From Diphasiastrum complanatum (lineage: Eukaryota > Streptophyta > Lycopodiopsida > Lycopodiales > Lycopodiaceae), in contig CM055102.1 of assembly GCA_029204225.1 (NCBI GenBank), forward strand, positions 25,956,922-26,020,921: DNA of 64,000 bases, in the 5' to 3' direction. Shown one piece after another: positions 24,401-37,240 of the stretch; position 1 is the first letter of the stretch, and each line of letters opens with the position of its first letter. The notes under the pieces were generated by a model, which saw nothing but the letters and a program-made list of their open reading frames with translations, did not search any database and was not told the DNA's origin. A program made the translations under genes and the position numbers.

Positions 24401-24890
24401 GAAACCAAAAATTAATTATCTGGAGGACTGGGACTTAAGGATGGCAAACTCATGGGGCAAGGCTCTACACCCTCCCTGACTGGTGCTTGGGAAAATAGGC
24501 ACTATAGGAATGGAAATTGGAATCCTCATAATTTTTCAAACATTGATATCATAAAATCTTTGACAATTTTCTATGTAGAAGCACATAGACCCTTTTAAGA
24601 GTAACGGTCTTTGAAAAATCAAGAGGCTTTAAAACATGTAGGTTTTAGTATAACTCAAAAGACCACTGACCCTGAATCTTTACTTGTACTCGGGCTCCGG
24701 GCCTATAGAAGCCCTTGTCGAGGAGATTTACCCTATATGTAAAACCCCTAATTTTTATTTTCAAAATTTGTAACGATTCTATAAAGCATGAGGAGATTTA
24801 CCCTAGATGTAAAATATCTTTTTTTTTTTTTAAATCGTCAACAATTCTATAAAGCACAACATCCCTTAATAGCATTAGGGCATTAACAAA
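21483..24890. other. Mostly unique non-coding DNA
   Basis: About 3.4 kb with no supported gene. A 92-codon frame at 23,062-23,340 has no recognisable motif and I do not call it. Small repeats near 24,718-24,820 share the phrase GAGGAGATTTACCCTA twice. Confidence 0.6.
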
Positions 24891-24896
24891 CACATG

Positions 24897-25069
24897 ACTT
24901 AGTGACTTGGTGCAATATAAACCCATGAAAATTCAATTTGACCCTTCTAAACATTGATTTTTATGCTACATAAAGTCTTTGACTTAGTGACTTGTTGGTG
25001 CAATATAAACCGATGAAAATTCAATTTGACCCTTCAAAACATTGATTTTTATGCTGCATAAAGTCTTTA
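24897..25069. repeat. 85-bp tandem duplication
   Basis: Two adjacent copies (24,897-24,981 and 24,982-25,069) of a segment beginning ACTTAGTGACTTG and ending CATAAAGTCTTT. They differ by a few substitutions and a 3-bp insertion in the second. Confidence 0.85.
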
Positions 25070-25676
25070 TAGAAGTTGCTTTACAAGGCTTTTAAGCTGA
25101 TGTGCTCAAGCTCCCAGCCTCAAACTACTAGGAGGCTCACATCACTTACAATTCACTTCCAAGGACTTCTTCCATATATGTGAACATATGTTTAGAAGTT
25201 TTTCAATTCATTATAGGAAGCTTAACTTGGCATAGTTGTCCTTATTATGGCTTCAAAAGGTATTTGCAAAAACATCCACATAAAGGGCTTTATGCTAATA
25301 AATATGACAATCTTTTTGGCATAAAGCTCCTAGGCAATTTTGCATAAAGCATAGTATGCCCTAAAGTTAAAGACACTAATCTGCATCATGTTCTTGATTG
25401 ACTTGTGTCAATCAAGCAAGAAAAAAAAATGGCAATAATTAAGGAGATGGCTTTATTGCTTTGAGGGCCCATGCCCAAAAAAAAAATCAACATCAAGGAC
25501 ATGATATGACATTACACAAAGCTCATGCACATTGGAGCATAAATGGTTGTGTCGTGCTTTAAAAATATTCATACTTGTGCCCTCAAGCTACCAACCTCCG
25601 ACAGGGAATTTGAAAAGTGTGACGCCCTCCCACAAGCCTTTACCCCTCACTCAAAATCTTCCTCCACACATGTGGT

Positions 25677-25740
25677 CCCCCCCCCCCCCCCCCCCAAACC
25701 CCCCCCCCCCCCCACCCACCCCCCCTTCCTTTTTTTTTTG
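25677..25740. repeat. Poly-C tracts with following T run
   Basis: C19, then AAA, then C15, then short C runs broken by single A, then T10. It is low-complexity sequence that produces false Pro-rich frames on the plus strand. Confidence 0.9.
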
Positions 25741-26537
25741 ATGCCATTAGGTCTTTTTCTTTGCCAACCACCAAGTGCCAATAAATTCCAAAGGCGATGG
25801 AGGAAGATTATACCCCCTTGGCCTTTTCTCTAGGGTCAAAAGAAACATTTCCACTTGTCAATGAGAAATGTGAGGTCGAAAGATTGTTGATAGTGTTTTC
25901 AAAAGCCTTTAAAAAAGTATATTATCAAATTCATAACTAAAGTGGAAATTCATTTCATTGTAGAAGAGTCAAATCCATACTATAAAAGTGAGAAAACTTA
26001 CATGACTTCTATAATGCATACATACTCTTTATTGTATGTAGAGGTTGTATTAATTACTACATTAATCAATTTATCATAGAAAATGTTTCCTAAATTTTTT
26101 TTTGATAACACATTGGAGCGTTCATAATGGATAAGAGTAAGTACATCTTTTTAGCGACTTCAATGTTAAGAGAACATTACCTATACTTGGGAAAAAACCT
26201 TTTAACACATGTAAAGGTCAGTAGAAAGACCATTCCGAATTCACTTTATACAACCTGGGCATAGTAAATTTGGATTCCACCTCCAATTAACCCATTTTGT
26301 CATATGATTTTAAACACATGTAAAAGAAATGTAGGAGTCGACTATGTGCCATTAGACATGGCATCGTTTTAGTAACAAAAATTCTTCAAGTCTAGAAATA
26401 AGCTTGGGAAGCATTTGTACAAAATGGCAAAAGAAGTGTCTTGTAAAAAATTTATGTACTAGAAGGGGGTCATCCAAGCCATCATTTCTACTTAGAAAAG
26501 AGTTTTCTAGTTTAATGAACATTCATTTATGGCCCTT
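25741..26537. other. Non-coding interval left of the gypsy integrase
   Basis: AT-rich, no ORF of note. It may be decayed gypsy sequence upstream of the integrase fragment, but no motif is visible. Confidence 0.5.
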
Positions 26538-28560
26538 TGTCAATGAAATCATCAAGGTTCTATTAGAATAATTCTTCGTCCTCCACCGATTCAGCACGCC
26601 CTATCATCCTCGAGGTAATGGGAAGGCAGAGTCATCCAACAAGATCTTGTGTAGCGTTAATCACGAAAATAGTTGAAGCTAGCAACTCTGATTGGGAACA
26701 TAAGCGACATGCTGTTCTGCGGGCATTCATGATAGCATACAAGGGAAGAATTGATCAGACACCATTTAAGCAAGTTTATGGTCAAGATGTTGTAATGTCA
26801 GTGGAGTTTTTGGTATCATCACTGAGGGTTGCAACCACACAACGTCTTGATGAGTCTGTTGGAAATTAAGCCCACACTTTCCTCCTTGGTGAATGACTAA
26901 TTTCTATTTCATGATTCTTCTTGCATGTTTATTGATCATTGATCTAGGATAAGGTGAAACCAACTTTGGTTCTACGTCTGCTCATATGATACCTGCAAGA
27001 ATCACAAACTTAGACAACCAATGTATTTGAAGAACGTCTACAACGGGTTTCCGATTGATCTCCAGCAAAGGGTAACCAATCCTGTCATAATTTCAAAGTT
27101 CAGATGCCAAGTTTAATAACTTGAAGTCATTAAAGACTTGGCCATCTTCAACCACTTCCACAAAGCTTGCATTTAGAACAGGTCTGCAGAAATACATTAC
27201 TTTTTCAATAGTCTGCAGAAATACACTATGTTTTCAACAGCTTCGGCTTTTTCGCATTTTTTCGAAATGCAATACTTTCATAGTTCAAAAGCTTAACTGT
27301 TTTTAACACATTTTCGCCTCTTTGCGAAAAATGCGAAGAGAGAAAATTCCCAAAGGTCATCTATTTTTCATGCGTTAAGCTGTTTTAAAGACATCACCGT
27401 CTTTTTAGGGCACCTTTGGCTTCTTGCGAAAAATGCGAAGAGAGAGAAAAATCCCGAAGGTCGTCTCAAATAAACGAGGAACATTCCAGCGACGTCCTCG
27501 TCCGTGTCAACGATGCTGAATTATTGACCGTATATACTGTGTACAATCATGACAAAAGCCATATACTTACAAGTACAACGACTTTCCTAATTAGGTGACA
27601 AGCATTCAATGTAATTAATACATGGATGAGATCTATAAATAGATCATCCAAGCACAGATTAGTGGTTGCTCCGTCCATGAGACACATTATTTGAGCATTC
27701 CAATTACGCCATCATTTTTTATTGTAATTGCTATTTTGTATTGTGCTTCAATGGAATATAGCAACAGCTTGCTTTCATCTGTGTACAACGTAGATGAATG
27801 CTTGTTGTGATTGAATGCATTTTCATTGCTGATTGATCACGCTTGTTTACTCACTCTGATCAAAACACGGACATCTACGACTCCTCAGTTTCTGATCAGA
27901 CGATGACTGTCTTTCACGCACGAGGAACTCGCGTTATCATATTGCTCTTCCATTTATTTCAGAACTATACTTCACGTTGAATCCGATTTCAGTAGTACCA
28001 CATACAAATCATCTCTAATCTCTTCGGTGGACTGTACTCTTGTTTCAGAGTATGAATTAATTTTTAAGATCTTGTTGAGCAATTAGAACACTTAAAGTTG
28101 TGATTACATTTAGCATAAGCTGTCTATTAGTCTGTTTTTGCATTTAGCAGCTGATTAAAACGGGAGAGCTGTTCCGCAATATTCCTGCTCTCTTCTCCGT
28201 TCACGTTCTTCTATCTCCCTTGCCCCATCAGAGTCCAAATCTCTGCAACTACACCATGAGGCTTTACACAAACTTTGTGAAACACGCCTACTGGCTGTGC
28301 ATGCATTGGCAGCTGAGAAGGCATGACGCAAGGCATGGCATGACCATCGATTAGACATGAATGACCTTCATGCCAGAGATTTGGTCCTAATGTATAAAAC
28401 CAAGGCGATCAAGAGAAAATTAAAGCTCACAGGCGAAGGCCTATACCGTATCAAGGAAATTCTCAACCATGGAGCCATGAAACTTGAACATCTTGATGGG
28501 ACACCATTTGATACACCCATCCATGGTAGCCGATTGCATAAATACTGGCCACCACAGTAG
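26538..28560 (+). pseudogene. Ty3/gypsy integrase, split by a solo LTR
   Basis: First part, 26,538-26,856: FVNEIIKVLLE, then STPYHPRGNGKAESSNK, the integrase core signature, a frameshift, then KGRIDQTPFKQVYG and SLRVATTQRLDES. Second part, 28,236-28,560: KSLQLHHEALHKLCETRLLA, one internal stop, then DLVLMYKTK, GEGLYRIKEILNHGAMKLE and HKYWPPQ, the C-terminal GPY/F-type module. Removing the LTR and one copy of GAGTC restores the frame through ...RLDES-KSLQ.... The gene was frameshifted and stopped as well, so it is not functional. Confidence 0.85.
26857..28230 (+). mobile_element. Solo LTR, 1,374 bp, with perfect 5-bp target duplication
   Basis: Begins TGTTGGAAATTAAG and ends TTGCCCCATCA. The 5 bp GAGTC occurs immediately before (26,852-26,856) and after (28,231-28,235). 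No internal region or second LTR is present, so it is a solo LTR left by LTR-LTR recombination. A TATAAATA box lies at about 27,634. Two similar ~48-bp repeats around TTGCGAAAAATGCGAAGAG (27,315 and 27,418) lie in the presumed U3. Confidence 0.9.
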
Positions 28561-29785
28561 CACATATCAAGCCTGATAATGACACGTAGATCACTTACCA
28601 ATGAGATCTTACACTACAAATGGTCATTATAGCAAGGTCCAAGCATGATCCAAATCCAAATGGGATTAAAAAAGTAGTAGAACACCATCTGCCAACAAAT
28701 ATCCTCTAATACAGATTAGATAAATAGATCATCCAAGCACATATTAGTGGTTGCTCCGTCCATGAGACACATTATTTGAGCATTCCAATTATTGTAATTG
28801 CTATTTTGTATTGTGCTTCAATGAAATATAGCAACAACTTGCTTTTATCTGTGTACAACGTAGATGAATGCTTGTTGTGATTGAATGCATTTTCATTGCT
28901 GTTTGATCACGCTTGTTTACTCACTCTGATCAAAACACGGACATCTACGACTCCTCAGTTTCTGATCAGACGATGACTGTCTTTCACGCACGAGGAATTC
29001 GCGTTATCATATTGCTCTTCCATTTATTTCAGAACTATACTTCACGTTGAATCCGATTTCAGTAGTACCACATACAAATAATCTCTAATTTCTTCGGTGG
29101 ACTGTACTCTTGTTTCAGAGTATGAATTAATTTTTAAGATCTTGTTGGGTAATTAGAACACTTAAAGTTGTGATTACATTTAGCATAAGCTGTCTATTAG
29201 ACTGTTTCTGCATTTAGCAGCTGATTAAAACGGGAGAGCTATTTCGCAATATTCCTGCTCTCTTCTCCGTTCACGTTCTTCTATCTCCCTTGCCCCATCA
29301 GAGTCCAAATCTCTACAACTACACCATGAGGCTTTACACAAACTTTGTGAAACACGCCTATTGGCTGTGCATGCATTGGCAGCTGAGAAGGCATGACGCA
29401 AGGCATGGCATGATTATCGATTAGACAAGAATGATCTTCATGTCAGAGATTTGGTCCTAATTTATAAAACCAAGGCGATCAAGAGAAAATTAAAGCTCAC
29501 AGGTGAAGGCCTATACCGTATCAAGGAAATTCTCAACCATGGAGCCATGAAACTTGAACATCTTGATGGGACACCATTTGATACACCCATCCATGGTAGC
29601 CGATTGCATAAGTACTGGCCACCACAGTAGCACATATCAAGCTTGATAATGACACGTAGATCACTTACCAATGAGATCTTACACTACAAATGGTCATTAT
29701 AGCAAGGTCCAAGCATGATCCAAATCCAAATGGGATTAAAAAAGTAGTAGAACACCATTTGCCAACAAATATCCTCTAATAATAC
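27630..29785 (+). repeat. ~1.07 kb tandem duplication of LTR end plus integrase end
   Basis: The block from about 27,630 to 28,715 is repeated at about 28,715-29,785. The offset is 1,085 bp at the left and 1,070 bp at the right, because of a 15-bp indel near 27,705. Each copy contains the right part of the solo LTR and the C-terminal integrase coding sequence, so the duplication came after the LTR insertion. Confidence 0.9.
29306..29630 (+). pseudogene. Duplicated gypsy integrase C-terminus
   Basis: Second copy of the 28,236-28,560 reading frame, from CAAATCTCTACAACTACACC to HKYWPPQ and stop. The Met of copy 1 is altered here and it opens only as an internal frame. It has no upstream gene body. 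Confidence 0.8.
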
Positions 29786-30273
29786 AGATCAAACTTGATG
29801 ACCTCAGACAAAATTCACAAAAATAGAGGTAAAAATCATTTAAACTGATGGATCAACTACCAAATTTTCTAAGAACTCTTGTAGGACTCACCATAGCCAG
29901 ATCTGACCCAGATGGACCTACAAAAAACTCTATGAGAGTTACTTGTGAGGGAATAGTAAAATTAGAGCCTTTGTGAGAGTTCAGACAAGCAAAAATTACC
30001 TTCACATGGCATCAAGATCATCATACCAACCTTCGCAATCAGCATAAATGGAATCAAGATAGTGAAATTGACCTGCCCATAAAGTTAGATCTTGAAAATT
30101 TGTTGACGGGAGAAAGTTGGGTGAGAGTTCCCTCCCTGTGAGAGTTCAACTCTCGCATGACCTTCAAAACCCTCGCATGGCAAGCATAACAACTTCTGAA
30201 CTCTCGCCAACTTCTCTGGGGTCTTAGAAAATCATGAAGAAGGTCGCTGCAAAAATTGGTATGGAACTGAGTT
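29786..30273. other. Non-coding interval with GAGAGTT motifs
   Basis: No ORF. Several repeats of GTGAGAGTT / CTCTCGC-like words occur between 29,930 and 30,210. The style recalls the gypsy leader at 1,800-2,460, so it may be a leader of another element. Confidence 0.4.
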
Positions 30274-32734
30274 GTGGAAAGTGTACTTCTCTTAATACAC
30301 GCTCTAAATTTTCTCTATATAAGTAGGAATATTGAGTCATTTGTCACTTTACCTAGCGAAGCTCTTGCCGAATTTTATCAAAATTTCCAATTGTCTCCAA
30401 ACACTTTCAAATTTCATACACAACATTCTCATTACTTTCTACCACCATATCTAGCTCCATTACCAGCTGTTCCACTCCCATTTCTCCGATATCCACCATT
30501 TTCTTGTTTTTTTTATTTTTTTTTATTTTTTTTTTCACTTTTTCCACCATTTAAGCCTGACAAAATCTAGATTCTATGTGCAATATGATGGTACCACACA
30601 CCATGTGCGGGTAAACTCAACCTTCTTGGCTACCATCAGAGTCGTCTTCAGTGATAGGCCAAAGCCCTCTCACCGCCAAGCCCCTAAAGCCATTTATCCC
30701 TTTTTGGACTCCTCAATGCCCCTAATTCATATGAATGATGGGTATTTGACTGAGGCAATCACTGATCCAGTCCTCCAAGAAGCCGCCCATCTTCTGAGCA
30801 AATTTCTAGCTATTGGAAGTTCGTGCAAGGATCGCATCTCTTCCCTCCTCCTACACAAACTTGTGGAATCTCGCAAGGACTTCCTAGCCAATAAGGTTGT
30901 GTCCTACAATTGGCACGACTTTATCATTTCTGAGCTGAAGAGGGCCATCAACCCCAATGCACGCCAAAAATTTGCCGCTAGGCGCCTTTTCTCTGCCTTG
31001 GCAATCACTCTCCTTGAATAGAAGATTCGGAGATTCCATCACTCCATGGTCCTCACCACAACCATACCATCCACCAACCGTCGACCTCCCACCCTTCCCA
31101 CTAATTCACCATCCACCAAATGTATGCATGAACGTATGCATGACGCCACCTCCTCCACCTCCGATCCTCCATCCAACAACACCCACTGACGTACCAACAC
31201 TACCACCACTTCTTCCACTACTTTCCTATCTCCTCCTACATCTATTTCCCCTATTCCCCCTTTGTCCACAACCATTCTCGCCACCCCTTCCATCACCATT
31301 GCTTCTTCCATTCCCCCCACCTCGCTTGACTCTTCAATAGCCACTCCCCCCATCTCCATCGACCCACAATACTCCTAGTCGTCTTCTAGAACCCTTGCTT
31401 TCATGAATATCATCAGTTTCACACCACCCACCTCTCCCTCCATCCTCGACACCACTCTCCAGTTCTCCATGCCCAACATCGTCTCTTCTTTCGAATAGCC
31501 CATCTCTCCTCCTCTTCACACCTCCGTCTTTCCGTCCACTTCCCCCACTGATCCATCCCTCCAGATGTTGAGTCCGATAAAACATTGGACGATGACGCAT
31601 TAGGATTTGGTACCTCTAGAAATAATGATAGAAGATGACAAACGACGACGATGATGACACTCCACCACGTGCCACATCTCCACTAGGCCTAGTCAGCATC
31701 TCAACATTGGCCGCTCCTTAGGACATCACTGCGGTCTACCAGCACTTGGGCACAATTCTCTAGGGGCTCGTAGCAGCCAAATCTACCTTGGATGTCCGGG
31801 TGGTGGAACTTGCAATCAACAACACCAAGTTGCGTGTGGAGCTTACACAGCTCCGATTGGTGGGCCTGCAAGTGGCGCAACAGCACAAGACAGAGAAAGC
31901 TCAAGTCCAGAAGCTAGAGAAGAACGAGACATGCCTCCATGACTACATAAATTCCCGTTACAAATCTGTGACGGACACGGCCGCCAAGGTCCAAGAAGCC
32001 CAGCAATCTACACAACAGTAGCTGGCCCCACTCCAAGCCTAGTTATTAGTGGCTGAAATGGAGAATCAATGCCTCAGAGCGGAGGTCCAAGCCCTCCAAA
32101 GAGAGAAAGCAGAATGGCTCGTCCAGTCAGTGCCCACAAATAGACCGCTCACCCAACATGAGGCAGAGTTCCTGACCCAGCAGGTGCATCTATTTCGGCA
32201 AACATTGGTGGGCTACCAAGCAGCCTTCAATGGGTATCGCCTTCAAGTCCACAACAAGCTCTCACACGAGTCCTCATGTGGTGGGTGACAGATCACATTC
32301 ACTACCAAGGAAATAAAAGAGAATGAAATCACATGCCTTTTGGCTCTAGCACCACAACCTGCATGTCGGTAGCACATCTTCGAGAAAAATCCGTCGGCCA
32401 TCAGGGCATATGTGTCCAGACCAAGGCAGTTGCGGATCAACCCCCACTACGTCCCCATTCCACGTAGACACAAATGGGAGCGCGGAAAAACTTTGGACCA
32501 AATTACCATCAGGACGCTCAACTGGCCAAAGATTTATTCAGAGCACAGATGGGACACAAACGTAGATGCCAAAAGGGCTCTAGTCCGATTTCATAAGCAA
32601 TATCTCAAGTGCCCGAATCCCAAAGTTCGCACAACTATTGAATTCGCCCACGATCTGGAATTTTTGCTATAGGTCCCCACCAAATGGGACAATTTTTTGC
32701 CACCACTAATCGATCCAAATAAAGCTATGGCATT
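30274..32734 (+). pseudogene. Broken multi-part ORF region, gag-like, unrecognised
   Basis: Plus-strand frames in series. About 30,578-31,021 (147 codons, MNDGYLTEAITDPVLQEAAH ... FAARRLFSALAITLLE) is helical. About 31,020-31,560 is extremely Pro-rich. About 31,788-32,288 is a coiled coil (LRVELTQLRLVGLQVAQQ; ENQCLRAEVQALQREKAEW). About 32,412-32,672 is basic with RALVRFHKQYLKCPNPKVR, and the frame continues past a stop as VPTKWDNFLPPLIDPNKAMA until an LTR starts at 32,735. Together it looks like one decayed protein of about 700 residues interrupted by an LTR element. It could be a divergent retroelement gag-like ORF or a decayed host gene. I do not recognise it. Confidence 0.45.
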
Positions 32735-33340
32735 GTTGAAGGGTTTTCGGATCTCAAGGCTAACCAAAGGACTTTAGGCCTTTTTGCGGAAATTAAATGT
32801 CACAAGGCCTAATAGTCAAGTTAGTGAATAAAAAGGGCTCCCCCCAAATTTTGAATTTTAAATTAAATAATAAGGGACGTGGAGATTGGCCAATAGAATT
32901 TGAGGCTAAAGCCCTAAAATCCACTATATAGAGTGGTGCTTTGTAGTTCATTTCTTACATTCAATTGAACATTCATGTTCATTTCAATAAAGCAGGTTCA
33001 ACCTCTTACAGATTGAAATCGAATGTCCTTGCTCTTCTTCTTCCTTCCTCCATCTCTCATGCTTATTTGGATTTTCATATTTGTTGGATTTACTAGTTGT
33101 TGGGTTTGATTTTTGTTATACTTTTTGTGAGAGAGAAGAGAAAAAGAAAAAAGTAAGATTTACCTTCAATTGATTAGTGTTAATGGATTGTAGTGTTAAT
33201 GGTTAGAGTTAAATGTGGATCATGAACATGCTATCGCTCTCATGAGAACGAATCTCCGCGTGACAACATGTTAATCCTCGTCATCTCTTGATGCTTGATT
33301 GAGCTTGGACCTAGGTTTGCGGTTAGAATGCATTTAGGCA
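32735..33340 (+). repeat. Gypsy LTR, partly deleted
   Basis: Starts TGTTGAAGGG and matches the LTR at 2,798-3,513 (opposite strand) after a ~100-bp deletion near its start. It has a TATATA box at 32,925-32,930. The 3' end is unclear (around 33,340). Confidence 0.65.
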
Positions 33341-33429
33341 TCTTAGTTTTGCCATGCTAGGATTAGCTTTGCATTATGGATGTGATTTGTGAGAGTTATA
33401 TCCAAAAACGTTCAAAAATGAGTGGGGAC

Positions 33430-34055
33430 TGTATTTTTTATTTTTGTAAATTTTTCTACCCTGTTTGATTTATTTTCTCCCAACTTTTCATTTTTTGTAA
33501 TTCAATTTGAATAGCTATGACTGTAGAGCATTGAAAGGGCTTTTTAGACATATAATTTTTTTTGGATTCCGTTAAGTATTGGGCAAGTTACAAATTTTTG
33601 AAGTCGGCAACAAAATTCTGTAAACTGGTCAAATACCAGAAATTTTCTATTATTTTATTTTATTTTTTTGCTCTTTTTGATTCGTCTTTTGCCCAACTTT
33701 TTGTTCTCTGTAATTCAATCTGAATAGGCAAAGTTGTAGAGCATTAAAAGCAATTTGGATATATGATTTTTTTTTTTTCATTTCCTTAAGTATTATTGAG
33801 CAAGTTACAATTTTTGAAGTTGGCAACAAAATTTTGGAAACTTGTCAAAAACCAAAAATTTCCAGATTTTTTGATTTTTATGCTCCGTTTAATTCATTTT
33901 TCACCGGACTTTTTATTCTTTTTAATTTTGAATTGAATAGGTAGGATTGTAGAGCATTGAAAGGGCTTTTTGGAGATAATTTTTTTTTTTTTGCATTTCG
34001 TTAACTATTGAGCAAGTTAAAAATTTTTGAACTTGTCAAAAAAAAAAATTGTATC
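33430..34055. repeat. Three tandem copies of a 213-bp AT-rich unit
   Basis: The anchor GTAGAGCATT falls at 33,523, 33,736 and 33,949, exactly 213 bp apart both times. Each copy also shares TTGAGCAAGTTA-like and AACTTGTCAAAA-like words. The units diverge mostly in the length of T runs. Confidence 0.85.
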
Positions 34056-34394
34056 CTTGTCATTAGCTTCAATAATCTACGATGATCAAAATCAGCAAGC
34101 ATTATCTTGGGATCCTTTTGTGGATGGTGCCGACTACCCATTTGTCAATAAACAAGGTTATCATGAATGGCCACCAAACCCATATGGTTATTATTGAAAA
34201 TCTGGCAAGTCTAAGTTTTCGCTAACAAATAAAACATCAGGTTTTATGTAAGCGAATCAATATCTATGCTTTTCCTGTAGCAAGCAATTTTTATTTTTGC
34301 AACTGAATAATCATCTTTTTCCAACTTCGTCACCACACAACATTTCGCAACATTCAAGCGTTGAGGCAGGTGCGGTGGGACCGCCACCAGTTTT

Positions 34395-34403
34395 GGTGGG
34401 GGA
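34395..34403 (+). other. Gypsy polypurine tract
   Basis: GGTGGGGGA three bases before the LTR start. Just upstream (34,060-34,188) a short frame SWDPFVDGADYPFVNKQGYH...YGYY then stop may be the tail of a polyprotein. Confidence 0.6.
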
Positions 34404-34406
34404 TAT

Positions 34407-35127
<721 letters not shown>

Positions 35128-35520
35128 TAGTTTTCCCATCGGCCGACGAACACAACTTTGCTACGTAAAACATTCAGCATACAACATGATAGAAAAATAA
35201 CGACTATGTATAATAAGTGTTGTAGTAACAACGACTAGATCACAAGACAGTTGCACCGAGCACACGATCCTACTTAAAGATCCAAGCAATTGCTATCATT
35301 CAAAATACTTTTACTCTCTCTATGATCTCTAACTCTGAGGAGTCAGATACTGAGTTTCGATCTCTCTGATCAGTACTATTCTTCTACATTTATCTCATCT
35401 CTTGGATTAGATGTTTGTCTTTAATCGCTCACTTTCTTATATAGTTGTTTGATGATCTTGTGTTATTCTAATTTTACAATTACAAGATCATTAAAAGTTC
35501 TGTAGTTGATCCGTAGATCG
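35128..35520 (-). repeat. Copia LTR portion at the end of the minus-strand pol relic
   Basis: Its reverse complement matches the plus-strand LTR at 15,740 around the TATA box (minus-strand TATATAAG at 35,446-35,453, followed by AAAGTGAGCGATTAAAG). The outer LTR end with the polypurine tract is not found, so it is incomplete. Confidence 0.6.
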
Positions 35521-35525
35521 GTTAT

Positions 35526-37207
35526 TCACTGGAGCGTGAAGAGCGTATGAAGATGCATGCAGTTCTGTAGTTTTTTGCATTCCTTGCATTCCTTGGTTGT
35601 TCCTCGGTTGCCTGAAATGTTGAGTAGAACAATTTTGTTGCATTCCTCGCCTGTTGAAGTTTGCATGTAAAACTGCAGACTGTGCAAGAAACAGTTCATT
35701 TTTGCAAACTGTTTGTAAGAGAGTGATTTTCTTGAGTGAATTAGAGGGCAGTTAGAGTGAGTAGAAGTAAGATTAACAAAAATGTCAGCCATCATACTGT
35801 CAGTATGACAGTAGCTTAGTGCAACTTCTTTACTCTGAACTTTCTCTCTAAGAAAATAAAACTGAAATTCTATGTGTTTAGTTCTAGAATGAGTTCGTGG
35901 GTTCAATAGCACTGTACAACTCTCATTGTCGCACTAGAGTATCGTCGAACTCATTTGCGAAAATTGCAGATTCTATAAGAATCTTCTGAGTCAAATAATC
36001 TCCTTCATTGCTGATGTAGCTGTAACATATTTTGATTCTCTAGAGGACAGAGAAACACATTTTTGTTTTCTATTGTTCTATGAGATGGGTAGACTCATGT
36101 GAGTGCAGCTTCTGTGTTTCCATTATAGCACAAAGCATAGTGCTTTGTAGCTTGAATATACTTCAATCCTCTTTGAAGAGCCTTCCAATTTTGCAAGCTT
36201 GGATTGGACATGTATTGTGACAGTGTGCTTATCGTATATGCAAGATCGGGTCGAGTGCAGATTATAGAATATATTATTGATCCGATTATCGACTCATAAG
36301 GGTATCTGCACATCTCTTTCTGTTCTGCTTCGGTTCTGGGACACATGTCTTTTGATAGTTTGGATCTTGGATCCATGGGTGAATCTATCGACTTAGAGTT
36401 CTCCATGCCATATCTGTGAAGTACATTGATTAGATAGGTTTCTTGGCTTATAGTGATCCTTCTGCGTGCGCGATCTCTGGTGATCTCCATACCAAGTAGG
36501 TAGTGAATCAGGCCTAAATCAGTCATTTCAAATTCTTGTGAAGGTAAAGACTTTATTTCGAATAATAATTGATTAGAATTGTTGATGATTACAGAATCAT
36601 CAACATATAGTGCTATTATGACATAGCTTCGGCCTTTATGCTTGAGATACACATTTGAATCTGTAGAACAAAAAGTAAATTGGTGCTGCAACAAGAAGTT
36701 ATTAATTCTTTCAAACCAGGCCCTAGGATCTTGCTTGAGCCCATAGAGAGCCTTTTGCAATTTACATACCATATACTCTTGGCCTTGAAGGACGTAACAG
36801 TTGTTGTCATTATCAAGTAGATCTTAGAGCTGCAGGTTCTTGAGTAGATGACTCTCTTGGATGGTGAATGGAGTTGTTGGGACAAACTCTTGCATTTGTT
36901 GCTTCTGCTTATAATCATAGAACTTGTCTTCAAGAAAGACAATATCATGGCTGACTAAAATCTGATCTCTTTCAACATCATAGATGTGATATGCTTTATG
37001 TGATGTCAAGTAACCAATGAAAATATTCTTGTAGCTGACTGAGTCTAGATTTTTCCTCATATTAGACAAGATTTGGGCATAACAGAGACATGCAAACACA
37101 CGAAGGTGTTTAAGACTTGGTTTGTAACCGTAGTTTTTACAAGTAGAGGTGAGGAAGTCCTCCAAATCCAAGGTAGATCCTCCAAATGTCCTCCAAGCAA
37201 CCTGCAA
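35526..37207 (-). pseudogene. Ty1/copia integrase-RT-RNase H relic
   Basis: Read leftwards. Integrase C-terminal part, 37,140-36,830: GYKPSLKHLRVFACLCYAQI, KNIFIGYLTSHKAYHIYD, ILVSHDIVFLED. Then a jump to the middle of RT at about 36,780: EYMVCKLQKALYGLKQDPRAW, the catalytic LYVDDSVIIN, FEMTDLGLIHYLLGMEI, GSIIYSIICTRPDLAYTIS. Then the RNase H end, 35,900-35,750: RTHSRTKHIEFQFYFLREKV and MMADIFVNL. The first ~100-150 RT residues are missing, so it is an internal deletion derivative. The RT frame is open for 225 codons. Confidence 0.9.
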
Positions 37208-37240
37208 GCTTCAAGATGCTCCCCAACTCCAAGCTAAGAT

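Noticed and set aside
25532..25833. Proline-rich frames
   Set aside because: Produced by the poly-C runs at 25,677-25,730.
33430..34055. CRISPR-like array
   Set aside because: The units are 213 bp, contiguous, without unique spacers; it is a eukaryotic tandem repeat.
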